Shown here: positions 1 through 9,984 of the stretch, piece by piece
How positions within the stretch are numbered: the first letter of the stretch is position 1
Layout: every line of letters begins with the position of its first letter
DNA from: Papaver somniferum
Taxonomy: Eukaryota; Streptophyta; Magnoliopsida; Ranunculales; Papaveraceae
DNA: 64,000 nt
Direction of reading: 5' to 3'
Assembly: GCF_003573695.1 (NCBI RefSeq)
Contig: NC_039359.1
Location: 138,781,939-138,845,938 of the forward strand
Notes under the pieces: generated by a model
The model's input: the letters and a program-made list of their open reading frames with translations, nothing else
What the model was told of the DNA's origin: nothing
The model's database searches: none
Translations under genes and position numbers: made by a program

Positions 1-1
1 T

Positions 2-1745
2 CTACCTCCATCCGACTCCAAGAAAATAAGGCGCGTTCCATCATTGAATCCCTTGCATATCCCTTCAGATGCACCTCCTCATGCTAAGGTATCTTCCTTC
101 TCCTTTGGTTGTCATTTTAATCTAGTTTCGCGTTTAGTTTCTTTATGCTAGTTTGCCATATTCTTTTAGAACTCTCCGCCCATCGGCTGCAAACCCAGAG
201 GTCTCTTCTTTGAAGAGTACATCAACTTTCCCCTTGACGAATAGAGGGACGATCGGCTGGCTAAGAAGATGAAGCGGGACGCCGGCGTGCTTCCTGTTCC
301 GTGGTTGCCTTTCATCCGCACTACTAATGTTTCTCCTCCGTTTTCCACGCAGGCTCCCAAAGTGGGGTCGTCATCCGCGAGTACTTTCATCGAGCGTGTG
401 GAGCGGCAGCTTGGTCGATCAGTTAGTCAAAGTGGTCCCGAGATACTCTCTCCTTGTATGATTGTTCACTCTACTCGTCCCCTAATCGTACAGACAATTA
501 AAGATCCCAATCATCCTCTTCACACTCCATCCGACATGTTAGATGCAGCGGATGAGTCTCAGTCGGATCATTCTGTATGTGACTATTCTCAGGAGGGTAG
601 TGGTCTTCAAGGTGGCGCCCGAAATCGGAGCTCTTCCCTTTCTAAATCCCGTGAGTGTACTATGTTCATAATTATTAAGTTTCATATACCGACACGTGCC
701 GGTAGTAATATTTCTGTTGTGATTATTAAATGCATTTGGTGATCTATATATACATCTTCACTTCTTATACTTCTTGTCAAGATTATTTTATTTTCTTCCT
801 TTCTCTTGCCTTTTATCTTTCATCAGGTCACTCGGAGCCGTCTGCATCGAGTTCTTCTTCTTCTTCTCGTCAATCTGTTCATTCTCCAGCTAATCCCCTT
901 CTTTCCCCCGCTCTGGTATATATCATACTTGAGTTTCATTTCCTTACCGTATCAGGATGTTTTACTTATGGTTTCTCCCTCTGTCTCTCCTCTCTTTCTT
1001 TTTTTAGAACATGGGAAAACGAGACGGCACTCATGGTAAAGGAAGCGACTCGAACCAGCAGGTCAAAGGCAGCAAGTCCGACAGTGCCAATGACAAGCGG
1101 CAGAAATCTTCCAAGCCGACCCCTAAGGTTTCTCAAAGCATGGATGCAGATGCTGAGTTTATGGTTGTTCTTGAGGATCCTCGGTTCAAATATCCCCGTA
1201 CCATTTCCGCGACGGAGGCTGGTGTGGACAACTGCTATGCGCTGGTACACGGATTTTGGGTCCCTTCGTCCAAAGCAGCCACCTATCGGCGCATAGTGGA
1301 GAAGTTTGGCCACATGTGTGTTCATGAGGAGATGCCCATCAATTCTTTGATCGTAGCCAATGAGGATCTGCTCATCATAGCGGAGGGTCTTTCCCTAGAG
1401 GATGAAACTCCAATTGGTACGGATATCTTGAGGAAGTGGGACACTACCATCCAGACTTATCTAGTTCTTCGATTACCCATTCAATGACTCAAGAATCTGT
1501 TGGACCAAGTGAAGGCTAGCCACAACGCGCGGACCACGTTACCTCGTGAGATCGAGGAGTTGGAGCGGGAGCACAAGCAGCTACTCGATGTTGCAAATGC
1601 TAAGAGGGAAGCTTATTATCAACTTATGGAGGACGTGGGTCGAGCTACCAAGGATCTGAGATCGCTCGGGATGCTGTCGAGGAGGTCAATGGGTGCCTAA
1701 CTGGGAAGAGGGCCGAGCTGGTTGCTCTGGATTTTTTCTGATGAT
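2..1745 (+). pseudogene. Antisense gene of the Tat element, four exons, two in-frame stops
   Basis: Four exons can be laid out by GT-AG borders: 2-88 (AAG|GTATCT), 170-650 (TTTTAG|AAC, CCC|GTGAGT), 827-915 (CATCAG|GTC, CTG|GTATAT) and 1008 onward (TTTTAG|AACATGG). The reading frame passes through all three junctions with matching phase. It encodes a Pro/Ser-rich N-terminus, a serine run (exon 3), a Lys/Ser-rich stretch beginning MGKRDG, a globular region (about 1140-1480) and a predicted coiled coil (1500-1740, EIEELEREHKQL). TAG at 242 and TGA at 1485 interrupt it, and a 1-nt shift near 1655 alters the tail. This position and orientation match the antisense ORFs known in Tat elements (plant 'putative gypsy type transposon' proteins). 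Function is unknown. It is probably inactive here. Confidence 0.6.
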
Positions 1746-1895
1746 GATCTCTTGAAAAATTATTTGTTTTGTTTTGTTTTGGTGGGACCGAGGATTTTAT
1801 GGTTTGCTTTTCTTTTGCAAGACATATTTTACTATTTGGTTTGACTGCATTTATTATTATGTTGGATGGTATTCAATACGGTATCACTATGCATT

Positions 1896-1908
1896 TCTAT
1901 AAGTAGGG
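1896..1908 (+). promoter_or_regulatory. TATA-like box ahead of coiled-coil gene 1
   Basis: TCTATAAGTAGGG lies about 90 bases before the ATG at 1998. The equivalent place in the next paralogue has a better TATA box (3241). Assigned by motif and position only. Confidence 0.35.
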
Positions 1909-1997
1909 ATGAGTGGAGTTGCTCTGACATCTTTCAAGTTTCTTTCTGTATTTTATTCACCCTCTGGTTGCTAGATATATATTTTTTTGTGTAGCTG

Positions 1998-3188
1998 ATG
2001 GCTCATCGTCTTCACGGGTATACTTTGGCCTTAGCCCCAGTTCCAATACTGGTTATCCCTTATGCAAAGGATCATGAGCAGACTCGCTTGTTATTGGTAA
2101 AAGCTGAAGTAGAGCTACTTAGAGAGGTTAGAATGGTTAACAGAGTGTCTACGCGCGCGCAATTTAACGAGAAGTATGAGACTTATTCAATGGATCGGGG
2201 GTCACAAGCGTCCGGACGCATAACTCTATCCGTACAACGTGCACTGGATGGTGATATAGCTGCCCGGGACAAAGCTGAACGCCTATTTCAGGAAGCGCTA
2301 ATTATGAAGACTGATATTGAGCAAGAAATATCTGATATCCGCGCTTTCATCACTCAAAAGGCGGGTCCGAATCTCCGTGGGTGTGTTTTGACTTTGTGTG
2401 CCGTGTCTGCTCTTATTCGTCCTGCTGACATGAAAGCGGAGTTGGCGCGTATGTTGATTTTGAAGGATGAAGTCGGGATGCTACAGACTCATCTTCTGAT
2501 CGCTCTGATAAGGCCCACAAAGCTTATGACGAGCATAAAGAGACACTAGATATGGCTCAAAAAGCGTGTGCTTCTAGTGAAGTTATGTATAAGGTTCATC
2601 AAGTATTGGAGGAGGTGCGTAGTGCTTATACCGATTCCACTACCCAGTATGGGGAAGCACAATTAATGGTGCAAAACTTGGACGAAGACATTTCCTACTG
2701 CCGCTCGCTTATAGCTGGATCATCCTCATCTTGAAAAGTTCTCCACGTTTTTTTTAATAATATTCGTTGCCTAGGATATTGTGTTATCTTGATTATATAT
2801 ATGAGAGTTTGTGTTGATTAATCACCGTAAATATTCTTTGAGTTTCTTTCTCCTTTCCTTTCATTTGTTTTGGGTTTATGGCTAAACTGTGAGATTAGTT
2901 CTTGAAATGGAATGTCTAAACAGTCTTTTCTGGGTGATGTGCCTTGCTCGAGATACTTTCGAGATCGAGAACTCAAGTTGGCATGAACGACTGTCTGCTG
3001 CGGATCATCTGGTGAGGAGGATTCAGAGTGAAGGTGGTCTTCCTGATTTAACCCTTCTGGAGTATCGTGGTCATTGCCGTGAGCAACGTATGATTACCCA
3101 CTTTTGATGTGTTGAGGCAGATCGCAGTGTTAGATCCATTGAGATGGCCCTTGATGAAGTTCGCTTGGAGCTTAATATGTTACCATGA
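1998..3188 (+). pseudogene. Coiled-coil antisense gene, tandem copy 1
   Basis: The ATG at 1998 opens a helical, charged protein (LHGYTLALAPVPIL, then VKAEVELLREVR). It continues to 2549, shifts frame, resumes at 2552-2734, and a C-terminal part follows at 2889-3188 (HERLSAADHLVRRIQ) with a stop near 3105. The same order of segments recurs at 3318-4351, so the two are tandem paralogues. No enzymatic motif is visible; the heptad-like pattern suggests a coiled coil. The gene lies inside the 3' region of the Tat element, antisense to gag-pol. It is broken by a frameshift and a stop, and introns at the gaps cannot be excluded. Function unknown. Confidence 0.5.
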
Positions 3189-3240
3189 TTTATTTATTTT
3201 TTATTTTTTTTAGTGGGAGTTATGACGGTAGCTGTAGTTC

Positions 3241-3250
3241 CTATAAATAG
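3241..3250 (+). promoter_or_regulatory. TATA box ahead of coiled-coil gene 2
   Basis: CTATAAATAG is a near-ideal plant TATA box, 68 bases before the ATG at 3318. It suggests that the second paralogue had its own promoter inside the retrotransposon. Confidence 0.5.
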
Positions 3251-3317
3251 ACTATTTGTGTTAGTATGAAGTCTTCATTTTATACTCTGTTCATTGTCTA
3301 TGCTATTATTTTCTACA

Positions 3318-4351
3318 TGGATGAACATTTGCATGGTTATGTGCTATCTTTGGCTTCTATGCCATCATTAGTATCCCCGTATAGGAGAGGATCCAAGCTA
3401 GATCGCTTGTGGCTCGTGAGAGCCGAAATAGAACTGATTAAGGAGAGAAGGCTGGCTTGTCGTACAAAAGCGTGCGCTCAGTTCGAAAAACAGTACAAGA
3501 TATTTTTAACAGATCGGAAGAATCAAGTGTCCGGGCCAGTTTCTTTCAGGATTCAGAGTGCATTGGATGATGCTATCTCCACTCGCCATGAGGCTGATCG
3601 ACTGTTGCGAGAGATAAATCTGATGATCATGGATATTGATTAGGTAATCACGGATTATGATGTGTCCGCTTCTCATCTGCCAAGTCGTCGTATGTATGGT
3701 TATGCCTTCTCTTTGTGCATGATACGCGCCTTGGTGCATCCTTCAGATAAACAGGTGGAATTGGCACGGTTCCTAGTCCTGAAGAGTGAATTGAGAGTTT
3801 TGTGAACTCGTAGGTTGGCTGTGCAAGAAAATGCACGTAAAGCATTCGAGGAGCAGGATGAGACCTCCAACATGGCTTGCCAGAATAATGCGTCTGAGAT
3901 GATTTTGTATGAGGTAGATCAGGTGCTAGGATATTTGCGGGCAACTTTAATTGTGGCTACTATTCAATGTGAAAAAGCGCTTGTGATGATGCGAGATGTA
4001 GAAAAAGAAATCATTCTCCTCACATTTTTTTTAGCTCTAATGGAAGAATCAGTCAGTACTTTATGTTTGTCTCTTAGGAAAAAAAATGGAATTTTTGCAA
4101 GTTATTGTTGCTGGTAATGCCCGACTCGTTCATGAATGTAAGGAATTATTTGGGGTTAGCCAAATGCAGTATTTCCATGCTACAGATCTTTGTGTGGATC
4201 GCCTGAGTGCTAGTCGGATCGATCCTTCCATAGATGAGGCTTCTGAGGCATTTTCTAACGCTCGTGACTGGATGGAATGCAAAGAAGGCGACTTGGCTGT
4301 CGCTCGTGGCCGATTGAAGCTTGCGAGCTCAGTTCTATCTTCATTTCTTTG
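3318..4351 (+). pseudogene. Coiled-coil antisense gene, tandem copy 2
   Basis: The ATG at 3318 gives MDEHLHGYVLSLASMPSLV, which aligns with the start of copy 1 (LHGYTLALAPVPIL). Both then share a charged helix (VRAEIELIKERR against VKAEVELLREVR), an R/K-rich segment, an SALD/RALD segment and a DI-rich helix. TAG at 3641 and a stop near 3803 interrupt it. A later piece, 3815-4010, matches copy 1 at 2552-2700, and 4086-4351 matches the copy 1 C-terminus. The full order is therefore duplicated. Function is unknown and the gene is inactive as read. Confidence 0.5.
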
Positions 4352-4565
4352 ACTTAGTGGATTCTGCCACAGAGTATATTGTTTTATCTGTTTTTTATGT
4401 CGTGTCGGATGCTTATGAACGTATCATTTGTGATATTTTCTGTGTATCGTATGCGCGTATAATTTCCCTTAAGAATATTACTTCTATGGCGTTCTTTATT
4501 GATCATGCACGGAAACTATCATTCTTCGGAGCTACTGACGTGCTTCGTCAATCTAAGTATAGAAT

Positions 4566-4998
4566 CTTAGTCCTTTCTGGGACTATTGGTGCACTTTATT
4601 AAGCCATGCACAGAGCCTAGTCCTTTCTTAGACTATTGGTGCACTTCATCTAAACCGTGCATAGAGCCTAGTCCTTTCTTGGACTATTGGTGCACTTCAT
4701 CTAAGTTGTGCACGGAGCCTATCCCTTTCTTGGAATATTGGTGCACCTCATTTAAGACATGCACGGAGCCTAGCCCTTTTTTGGGCTATTGGTGCACTTC
4801 ATCTAAGCCATGCACGGAGCCTAGCCCTTTCTTGGGCTATTGGTGCACTTCATCTAAGCCATGCACGAAGCCTAGACATTTCTTGGGATATTGGTGCACT
4901 TCATTTAAGCCATGCACGGAGCCTAGCCATTTCTTGGACTATTGGTGCACTTCATCTAAGCCATGCACGAAGCTTAGTCCTTTCTTGGACTATTGGCG
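4566..4998. repeat. 51-bp tandem array, about eight units
   Basis: Units contain CTATTGGTGCACTTCATC then GCCATGCACGGAGCCTAG and a CTTTCTTGG joint. The unit is 51 bases (17 codons), so the array stays open on the plus strand and would spell a Cys/Ser/Pro repeat with YWCTSSKPC. Units differ by point changes. The array lies exactly between the ends of the antisense genes and the pol gene. Tandem arrays in this position are known from Tat/Ogre elements and can seed satellites. It is probably noncoding. Confidence 0.9.
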
Positions 4999-5098
4999 CG
5001 TCATATCGGGTCGTACGCGTGAATTTAATGTGACTCAAAGTATAATATAAGATAATTGTTTTATTATTTCTCAGCCATCCGGCGTACATTAAGTTACT

Positions 5099-6091
5099 TA
5101 AGTGTAATAAGTCTTAAGCCATTTACCATTGATAGGAGTATTGATGCGTGAGCCATTCATTCGCTTCAGATAGTAATATACGCTTTCTGCTGCTTCGCTA
5201 ATCATATAGGGACCTTGCCAAGTTTCAACAAATTTTCCTACTTTTTCATTGAGCTAGACATGTGGTGCGATTTTCATCACTACGTCATTTACGCTGAAGA
5301 CTCGTTCTTTCACTTTCTGGTTATAATATTTTGCCATCCGTTGCAATTTCTGCTGGCAGTATTGCGTCTTCTCCATACACCAGGGAGTAAGGGGAGGCAC
5401 CAGTTGAACTTCTCATGGAAATGCGGTATGCCCAAAGTGCAAGGGGTAGATGCTCATGCCAGCTCTTGTGATGATCATGCACTGTCTGGCTTAGTATCCT
5501 TAACAGTGTTTTCTTGGTTGCTTCGGCCTGCCCGTTCCCCTGAGGGTAATAGACAGTCGAGGTGTGGAACTTGATCCCATATTGGTTCAACAAATCCATG
5601 ACAGTCTGATTAACAAAAGAGGTATCCCATATTGCACCGAACCGACATATGATGTGTTCTTTGATAAATGCAGCGATCGTGGCGGCTGAGTAGTCTCGGA
5701 GCGGAATAGCTTCGACCCATTTGGTAGAATATTCGGTCGCGGTGGTGATATACTTGTGACGCCCGGATGAAGTTGGTCGTATCGGCCCAATAATATCAAG
5801 TCCCAAGCTATAAAAAGGCCACGGGGTGACGACACTATGCAACAAGGTATGCGGGGCGTGGATTAACGATCCGTGGCTTTGACATTGATGGCACTTCTTC
5901 ACATGCTCGGTTGTATCAAACTCCATCGTGGTCCAGTAATACCCCCCTTCGTGCAACTGTAGGAAGAGTTTTCTCATACCTTGGTGCTCGACATCATGAG
6001 TAGTAGCCATAACTATCTCCGCCTCTTCTTGTGACAGACAACATAGTATCTTATCCCCGAAACTTTTCCTATAGAGGATGCCTTCACTCAT
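5099..6091 (-). pseudogene. Retrotransposon integrase (Tat type), damaged
   Basis: Visible in order: an HHCC zinc-binding domain (H...EHQG, then KKCHQC), the catalytic core with the first Asp in LGLDIIGPI, the third acidic residue in GNGQAEA, and a C-terminal WQGPYMI match to the GPY/F module near 5,215. The segment around the second catalytic Asp is shortened: RFGA runs almost directly into WDTSFVNQ, where related elements have a longer stretch ending SDNG. A stop (HV*LNEK) lies near 5,254, and the frame ends with TAA at 5099-5101. The family inserts cDNA into the genome; this copy is very unlikely to work. Confidence 0.85.
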
Positions 6092-6232
6092 GAAGAATCG
6101 TCCGTATTTCCTTTGAATTTTTAATGCCTCTTGTCTATTTGGCGGTAGGCGCTCGTGCTGGATGAAGTTTATGTAAGGTTGTCTCCAGTCCTCTATCTCT
6201 GCACTGCATATTTCTGTCTGCTATGGGGGTGC

Positions 6233-6570
6233 TTAACAATCATCACATTTATCTTGGATTACCGTTGCTTGGACTGCCATATTTGGCCAGTATACGCCCA
6301 TCCTCTGTAGCCTTCGGTACAGCGGGATCCCTCTTGTCCGTCCGCATGATTCTTCATGGATGCGATTCAGTATTTCCTTCTCTTCTGGCTTTCCCACACA
6401 TCGTGATAGAGCATCTCCGGATGTTCGAAAGTATAACGCTCCTCGGATTATAACAAATTGTTTCAACACTTTAACGGGCAGTAACTGATCGTCCACCTCT
6501 CTATTCAGATCTTCGATGTATGCTGTTCTCCAATCATCCTTTAATTCGAACGTTGCATCTTCTTTCCATG
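6233..6570 (-). pseudogene. Second, upstream copy of an integrase HHCC-like domain
   Basis: Between the aRNH and the integrase lies DDWRTAYIEDL, LYFRTSGDALSRCV, IHEESCGRTRG, LYRRLQRMGVYWPNM and KCDDC. This parallels the true integrase N-terminus: EDWRQPYI, LYRKSFGDKILCC, THDVEHQG, LFLQLHEGGYYWTTM and KKCHQC. The first copy has Arg where the second zinc-binding His should be, but it keeps the CxxC. The order in pol is therefore aRNH, degenerate HHCC, spacer, HHCC, core. A tandem duplication is the simplest reading. Confidence 0.6.
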
Positions 6571-7021
6571 TGCTGGGTAGTGCCCTTCTTTTTACCACTA
6601 TGGTGCCTTCGTCGGCTTCGTTTAACTGTATCTTGGCCGCTAAGGTAGCCAACGCGTACGCATGCTTATTGGTAGATCTTCCAGTATGCTCGATGACGGT
6701 GCTTCCTCTTCTCGCTATTAATTCCTGAGCTTCCACTTGATATGGTGCCAAATTCGCCTCTTTTACTTGGAAATCACCCGATATTTGGTTTGTGACTAGC
6801 TTCGAGTCTCCCTTGACGTCAATTGCTCCTAGATTGAGTTCCTCAACCATTCGTAACCCAAGAATCAACGCTTCATACTCTGCCGCGTTATTGCTACATT
6901 CAAAGTCTAGCTTAAAAGTGAATGATAAAAATTCTTTCTTGGGTGTCTCAAATACTATCCCCGCTCCTCCATAAGAGCCGTATGATGACCCGTCAAAAAA
7001 TATTGTCCAGCGTTCTTCCTC
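6560..7021 (-). pseudogene. Archaeal-type RNase H (aRNH) domain of Tat pol
   Basis: Reading minus from 7,021: WTIFFDGSSYGSYGGAG, then NNAAEYEALILG, then DVKGDSKLV. These give the D-E-D acidic set of an RNase H fold. The region follows the retroviral-type RNase H directly and is separated from it only by a TAG (GEVAEV*EEERW). Dual RNase H is typical of the plant Tat clade. The enzyme removes RNA from RNA:DNA hybrids during reverse transcription. Key residues are present, but the polyprotein around it is broken. Confidence 0.8.
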
Positions 7022-7672
7022 CTAGACTTCCGCAACTTCTCCGGGTATTTCATCACTTATTTTCGTCATATCCATACCTGGGAACGCGACTAATAAATCT
7101 ATGAATGCTTTCCCGCGTACTCCTTTCGGCCGCTGGTATTTTAGCTCAAACTCGGACAACTGTAGTAGCCAGCGGGCCGTTCTGCCGGATAACACTGGTT
7201 TTGTCGCCAGGTAAGCGATCGGATTAGCTGTCGCCACCAATATGGTTTCATGAGAAAGCAAATACGATCGTAATTTTTGTGTGGTATAAATAAGCGCTAA
7301 ACATGCTTGCTCCGCCTTCGAATATCGAAACTCTGCATCTCTAAACCCTCTACTGATATAGTGAATTGGGCACAGTTGGTCGTTGCCGAGGTCTTGAGCC
7401 AAAAGTGCTCCGATCGCCACATTGGTAAATCCAGTGTACAAGTAGAGGGGCTCGCCTTTGACGGGAGGTCGCAGGACCCGCGCGCTGATTAAGCATTCTT
7501 TAAGCTTCTGAAAGGCTTTCTCCTGATCATCTTCCCACTGAAACTGCTTGTTCTTCTTCAATAGCGGTGTGAATGCACATAACAGTTGTGCCGGCCCTGG
7601 GATGAACCTTCGGACATAAGACACTCTGCCAATAAAAGTTTGCAACTCTTTTACATTTGCAGGCGACCTCAT
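7022..7672 (-). pseudogene. RT connection and RNase H domain of Tat pol
   Basis: Starts in the RT thumb region (MRSPANVKELQTFIGRVSYV), with FQWEDDQEKAFQKLKE, then GEPLYLYTGFTNVAIGALL, where the usual catalytic Asp of the L-Y-x-D motif reads T, then HYISRGFRDAEFRYSKAEQACLALI and a C-terminal RWLLQLSEFELKY. A frameshift at about 7,670 separates it from the RT fingers/palm, and TAG separates it from the aRNH. Confidence 0.8.
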
Positions 7673-8669
7673 AGTAAATCAACCTTATCCGGATCGATTT
7701 GTATCCCTTTGTCGGTAACAACAAACCACATAAATTTTCCGGAGGTGACTCCAAAGGCGCATTTGAGAGGATTCATGTTTAGGCAATACTTTCTACATCT
7801 GTTGAAGACATGCCTTAAGTGGTTGAGGTGATCTTTTCGTGCCCGAGATTTTACCACCACATCATCTATGTAAACTTCCATAATTTGATGCATCTCGTGG
7901 AAGATAGCCTACCATCACCCATTGGTAGGTCGCGCCTGTGTTTTTCAACCCGAACGACATTACATTATAGTAGAAATTCCCGTATGGGGTCTGGAAAGCG
8001 GTTTTTTGCGCATCTTCTGCGGACATCTTAATTTGGTTGTATCCGCTAAATCCGTCCATGAAAGAAAACATATTATATCCGCTTGTGTTATTTACCATTA
8101 TATCAATTTTTGGTACTGGGAAATCATCTTTAGGGCGTGCCCGGTTCAGATCTCGATAATCGACACAACACCGGACCTTGCCATTCTTCTTCTCTACTGG
8201 TACGATGTTAGCTAGCCACATAGGGTGTTGGACCGGTTTAATAAAATTTGCTTTCAGCAGCTTCTCCACCTCTTCCTTGATCGCCAACTCTATCTTCTCC
8301 GGAAAGTTGTGCCTCCGCTGCTTAACAGGATGATACTCGGGCGAGACATTGAGGTTGTGCACAATCAAACTGCTATCAAGACCCGAAATTTCGTCATGTG
8401 TAAACGCAAACACATCCCGATACTCACGGAGCAGGTTGACTAGTCGTGACCTTTCTTCTCCTTCCAGGTGCGCTAATGCATACACATCGAGGTTCATCTT
8501 CCGTGCCAAGGTTTACTTCTTCTAACCCATCGAGGGTCGGATTGAGTCTTGTCTTTTCCTCAAGTAAGCCTTTTATTATTTCTTCTTTCGAGATTAAAGA
8601 CTCTACCTCTTCCTGCAAATCTTCAATCACTGGGGTTGCTTCCATTATATCCTCGTCCGCTGATGACAT
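7669..8669 (-). pseudogene. Ty3/gypsy reverse transcriptase, frameshifted
   Basis: The linker ahead of RT (LDGLEEVNLGTEDEPR, 8,560-8,500) shifts frame near 8,480. RT follows: DVFAFTHDEISGLD, HPVKQRRHNF, KKNGKVRCCVDYRDLNRA, SFMDGFSGYNQI (catalytic Asp), KTAFQTPYGNFYYNVMSFGLKN, then a frameshift near 7,910. The second half continues in another frame with MEVYIDDVVVKS, the YIDD catalytic box, and ends at DKVDLL with another shift. Polymerase motifs are intact, but no single frame contains them all. Confidence 0.9.
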
Positions 8670-8711
8670 AAAGCGGTCATGTTGTCGATTGGAAGCTTCC
8701 CCGGCTAATTG

Positions 8712-9600
8712 CTATAAGTGATAAACATGTCCGCCCTCTGGTCGTGAGAAGCGTTTAATTTGACTATTCTTTGTTTCGACTACAACCCTCTTATTCCCCG
8801 CGGCAGGTCCCATCCGAGATGGACTAAAGACCGATTTAGCCTTTCCTTTCGTTTGCGCCTCAGGTTGGAATTCTTCCCACTTTGGGAGGGTGGTGAAACA
8901 CTCCGACTGCTCTCCTTGGTCCGTGACCGGTTGTGTGTAGAAAACTGCCTCTTCCATGTAAGCTTCCTCTGGACTGAACGGACTACTTGTAGCTGGGATC
9001 CGAAATTGTTTTCCTCCAATATTAGTCTTGACACACTGGTGATATGTAGATGTTACTACCTTGTGGTTCAGAAGCCATCCTCGCCCTAGTAGGACATGAA
9101 ATGTGGTATCATCCTCAAGCACGTAGAAGGGAGTGAGCGCTCTGATAGGTCCGATCTTCATCATCAGATAAACTATTCCCATTGCCGTCTGAGTGTCCTC
9201 CAAATCCTCTCACAGTCGTTGCCCTCATTTTGATCGACGTTCTTGATACTCCTAAGGATTCCAATGTGTGTAGGGAGATCATATTGAGGGATGCCCCGCC
9301 GTCTATGAAAGCTCGCTTGAGGGGATATTTGTTAATATGGGTCGTGAGGTATAAGGGTCAGAGGTGTTCCCCTGGATAACATATATCTTCATCGGTGAAG
9401 ATAATGGCTTCTCTAGGCATCGTATTGTACACCTTTCCGGATGTGATTGTTGTGATAGCTTTGGATGCTTCACGGACTTGGTCCTCGCTGAAACCAAGAG
9501 AGTCGAAGAATTGTTGTACCAAAACAGTTTGGGAGAATTTGCTAGCGACTCCATTAGTGGGTTCATGGGAAATCATCATGACTTGGTGCTGAGGGAGAGG
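8712..9600 (-). pseudogene. Aspartic protease region of Tat gag-pol
   Basis: Minus strand at 9,320-9,250 reads KRAFIDGGASLNMIS. DGG replaces the DTG/DSG of viral proteases, as is common in Tat elements; the Asp codon is 9303-9301. Downstream, HVLLGRGWLLNH (about 9,110) is the conserved second part of the retropepsin fold. Upstream, IIFTDEDICYPGEH and VQQFFDSLGFSED are the usual pre-protease context. Frameshifts lie between these parts, so no intact protease is made. Confidence 0.75.
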
Positions 9601-9984
9601 ATCCTTTTGGATGCTTTATTCTCCTATATCTAGCTCGACTCTAGCTCGTTTTCTCTGTACTATGTAGCGCAAATAGAAACACTCCACAGTCGGATGATGG
9701 ACCCTCCTGTGATAATTACAGTACCATTCGTGCATTTTATCTATCATGGTAGGTTTTGTAGCCACGGGCGGCAGAGTTTCTTCTTTGTTGGCCACCCATT
9801 GTTCTAGAAGTCCTATTATCTGCTCCCTGTTGCACGACAGTGGTGGCGGCGGGTTTGATCTTCCTCCATCCGCTCTTCCCCCTCTCCTGCCGGATTGTCC
9901 TCCTCGGTAAGGGCCATAAGAAACAGCTCCTCCCTTTACTCTGTCGCCTCCTTGGTTATTGGATGCAGCATCAACAGAATGTAA
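9600..9984 (-). pseudogene. Gag C-terminal part with zinc-finger-like motif
   Basis: The minus strand encodes MHEWYCNYHRRVHHPTVECFYLR, close to the YCxFHxxxGHxTEEC motif in plant Tat gag. A Gly/Arg-rich stretch lies near 9,900. Stops and shifts flank it. Confidence 0.55.

Noticed and set aside
7307..8443. Plus-strand frames opposite pol
   Set aside because: Shadows of the minus-strand RT/RNase H coding sequence.
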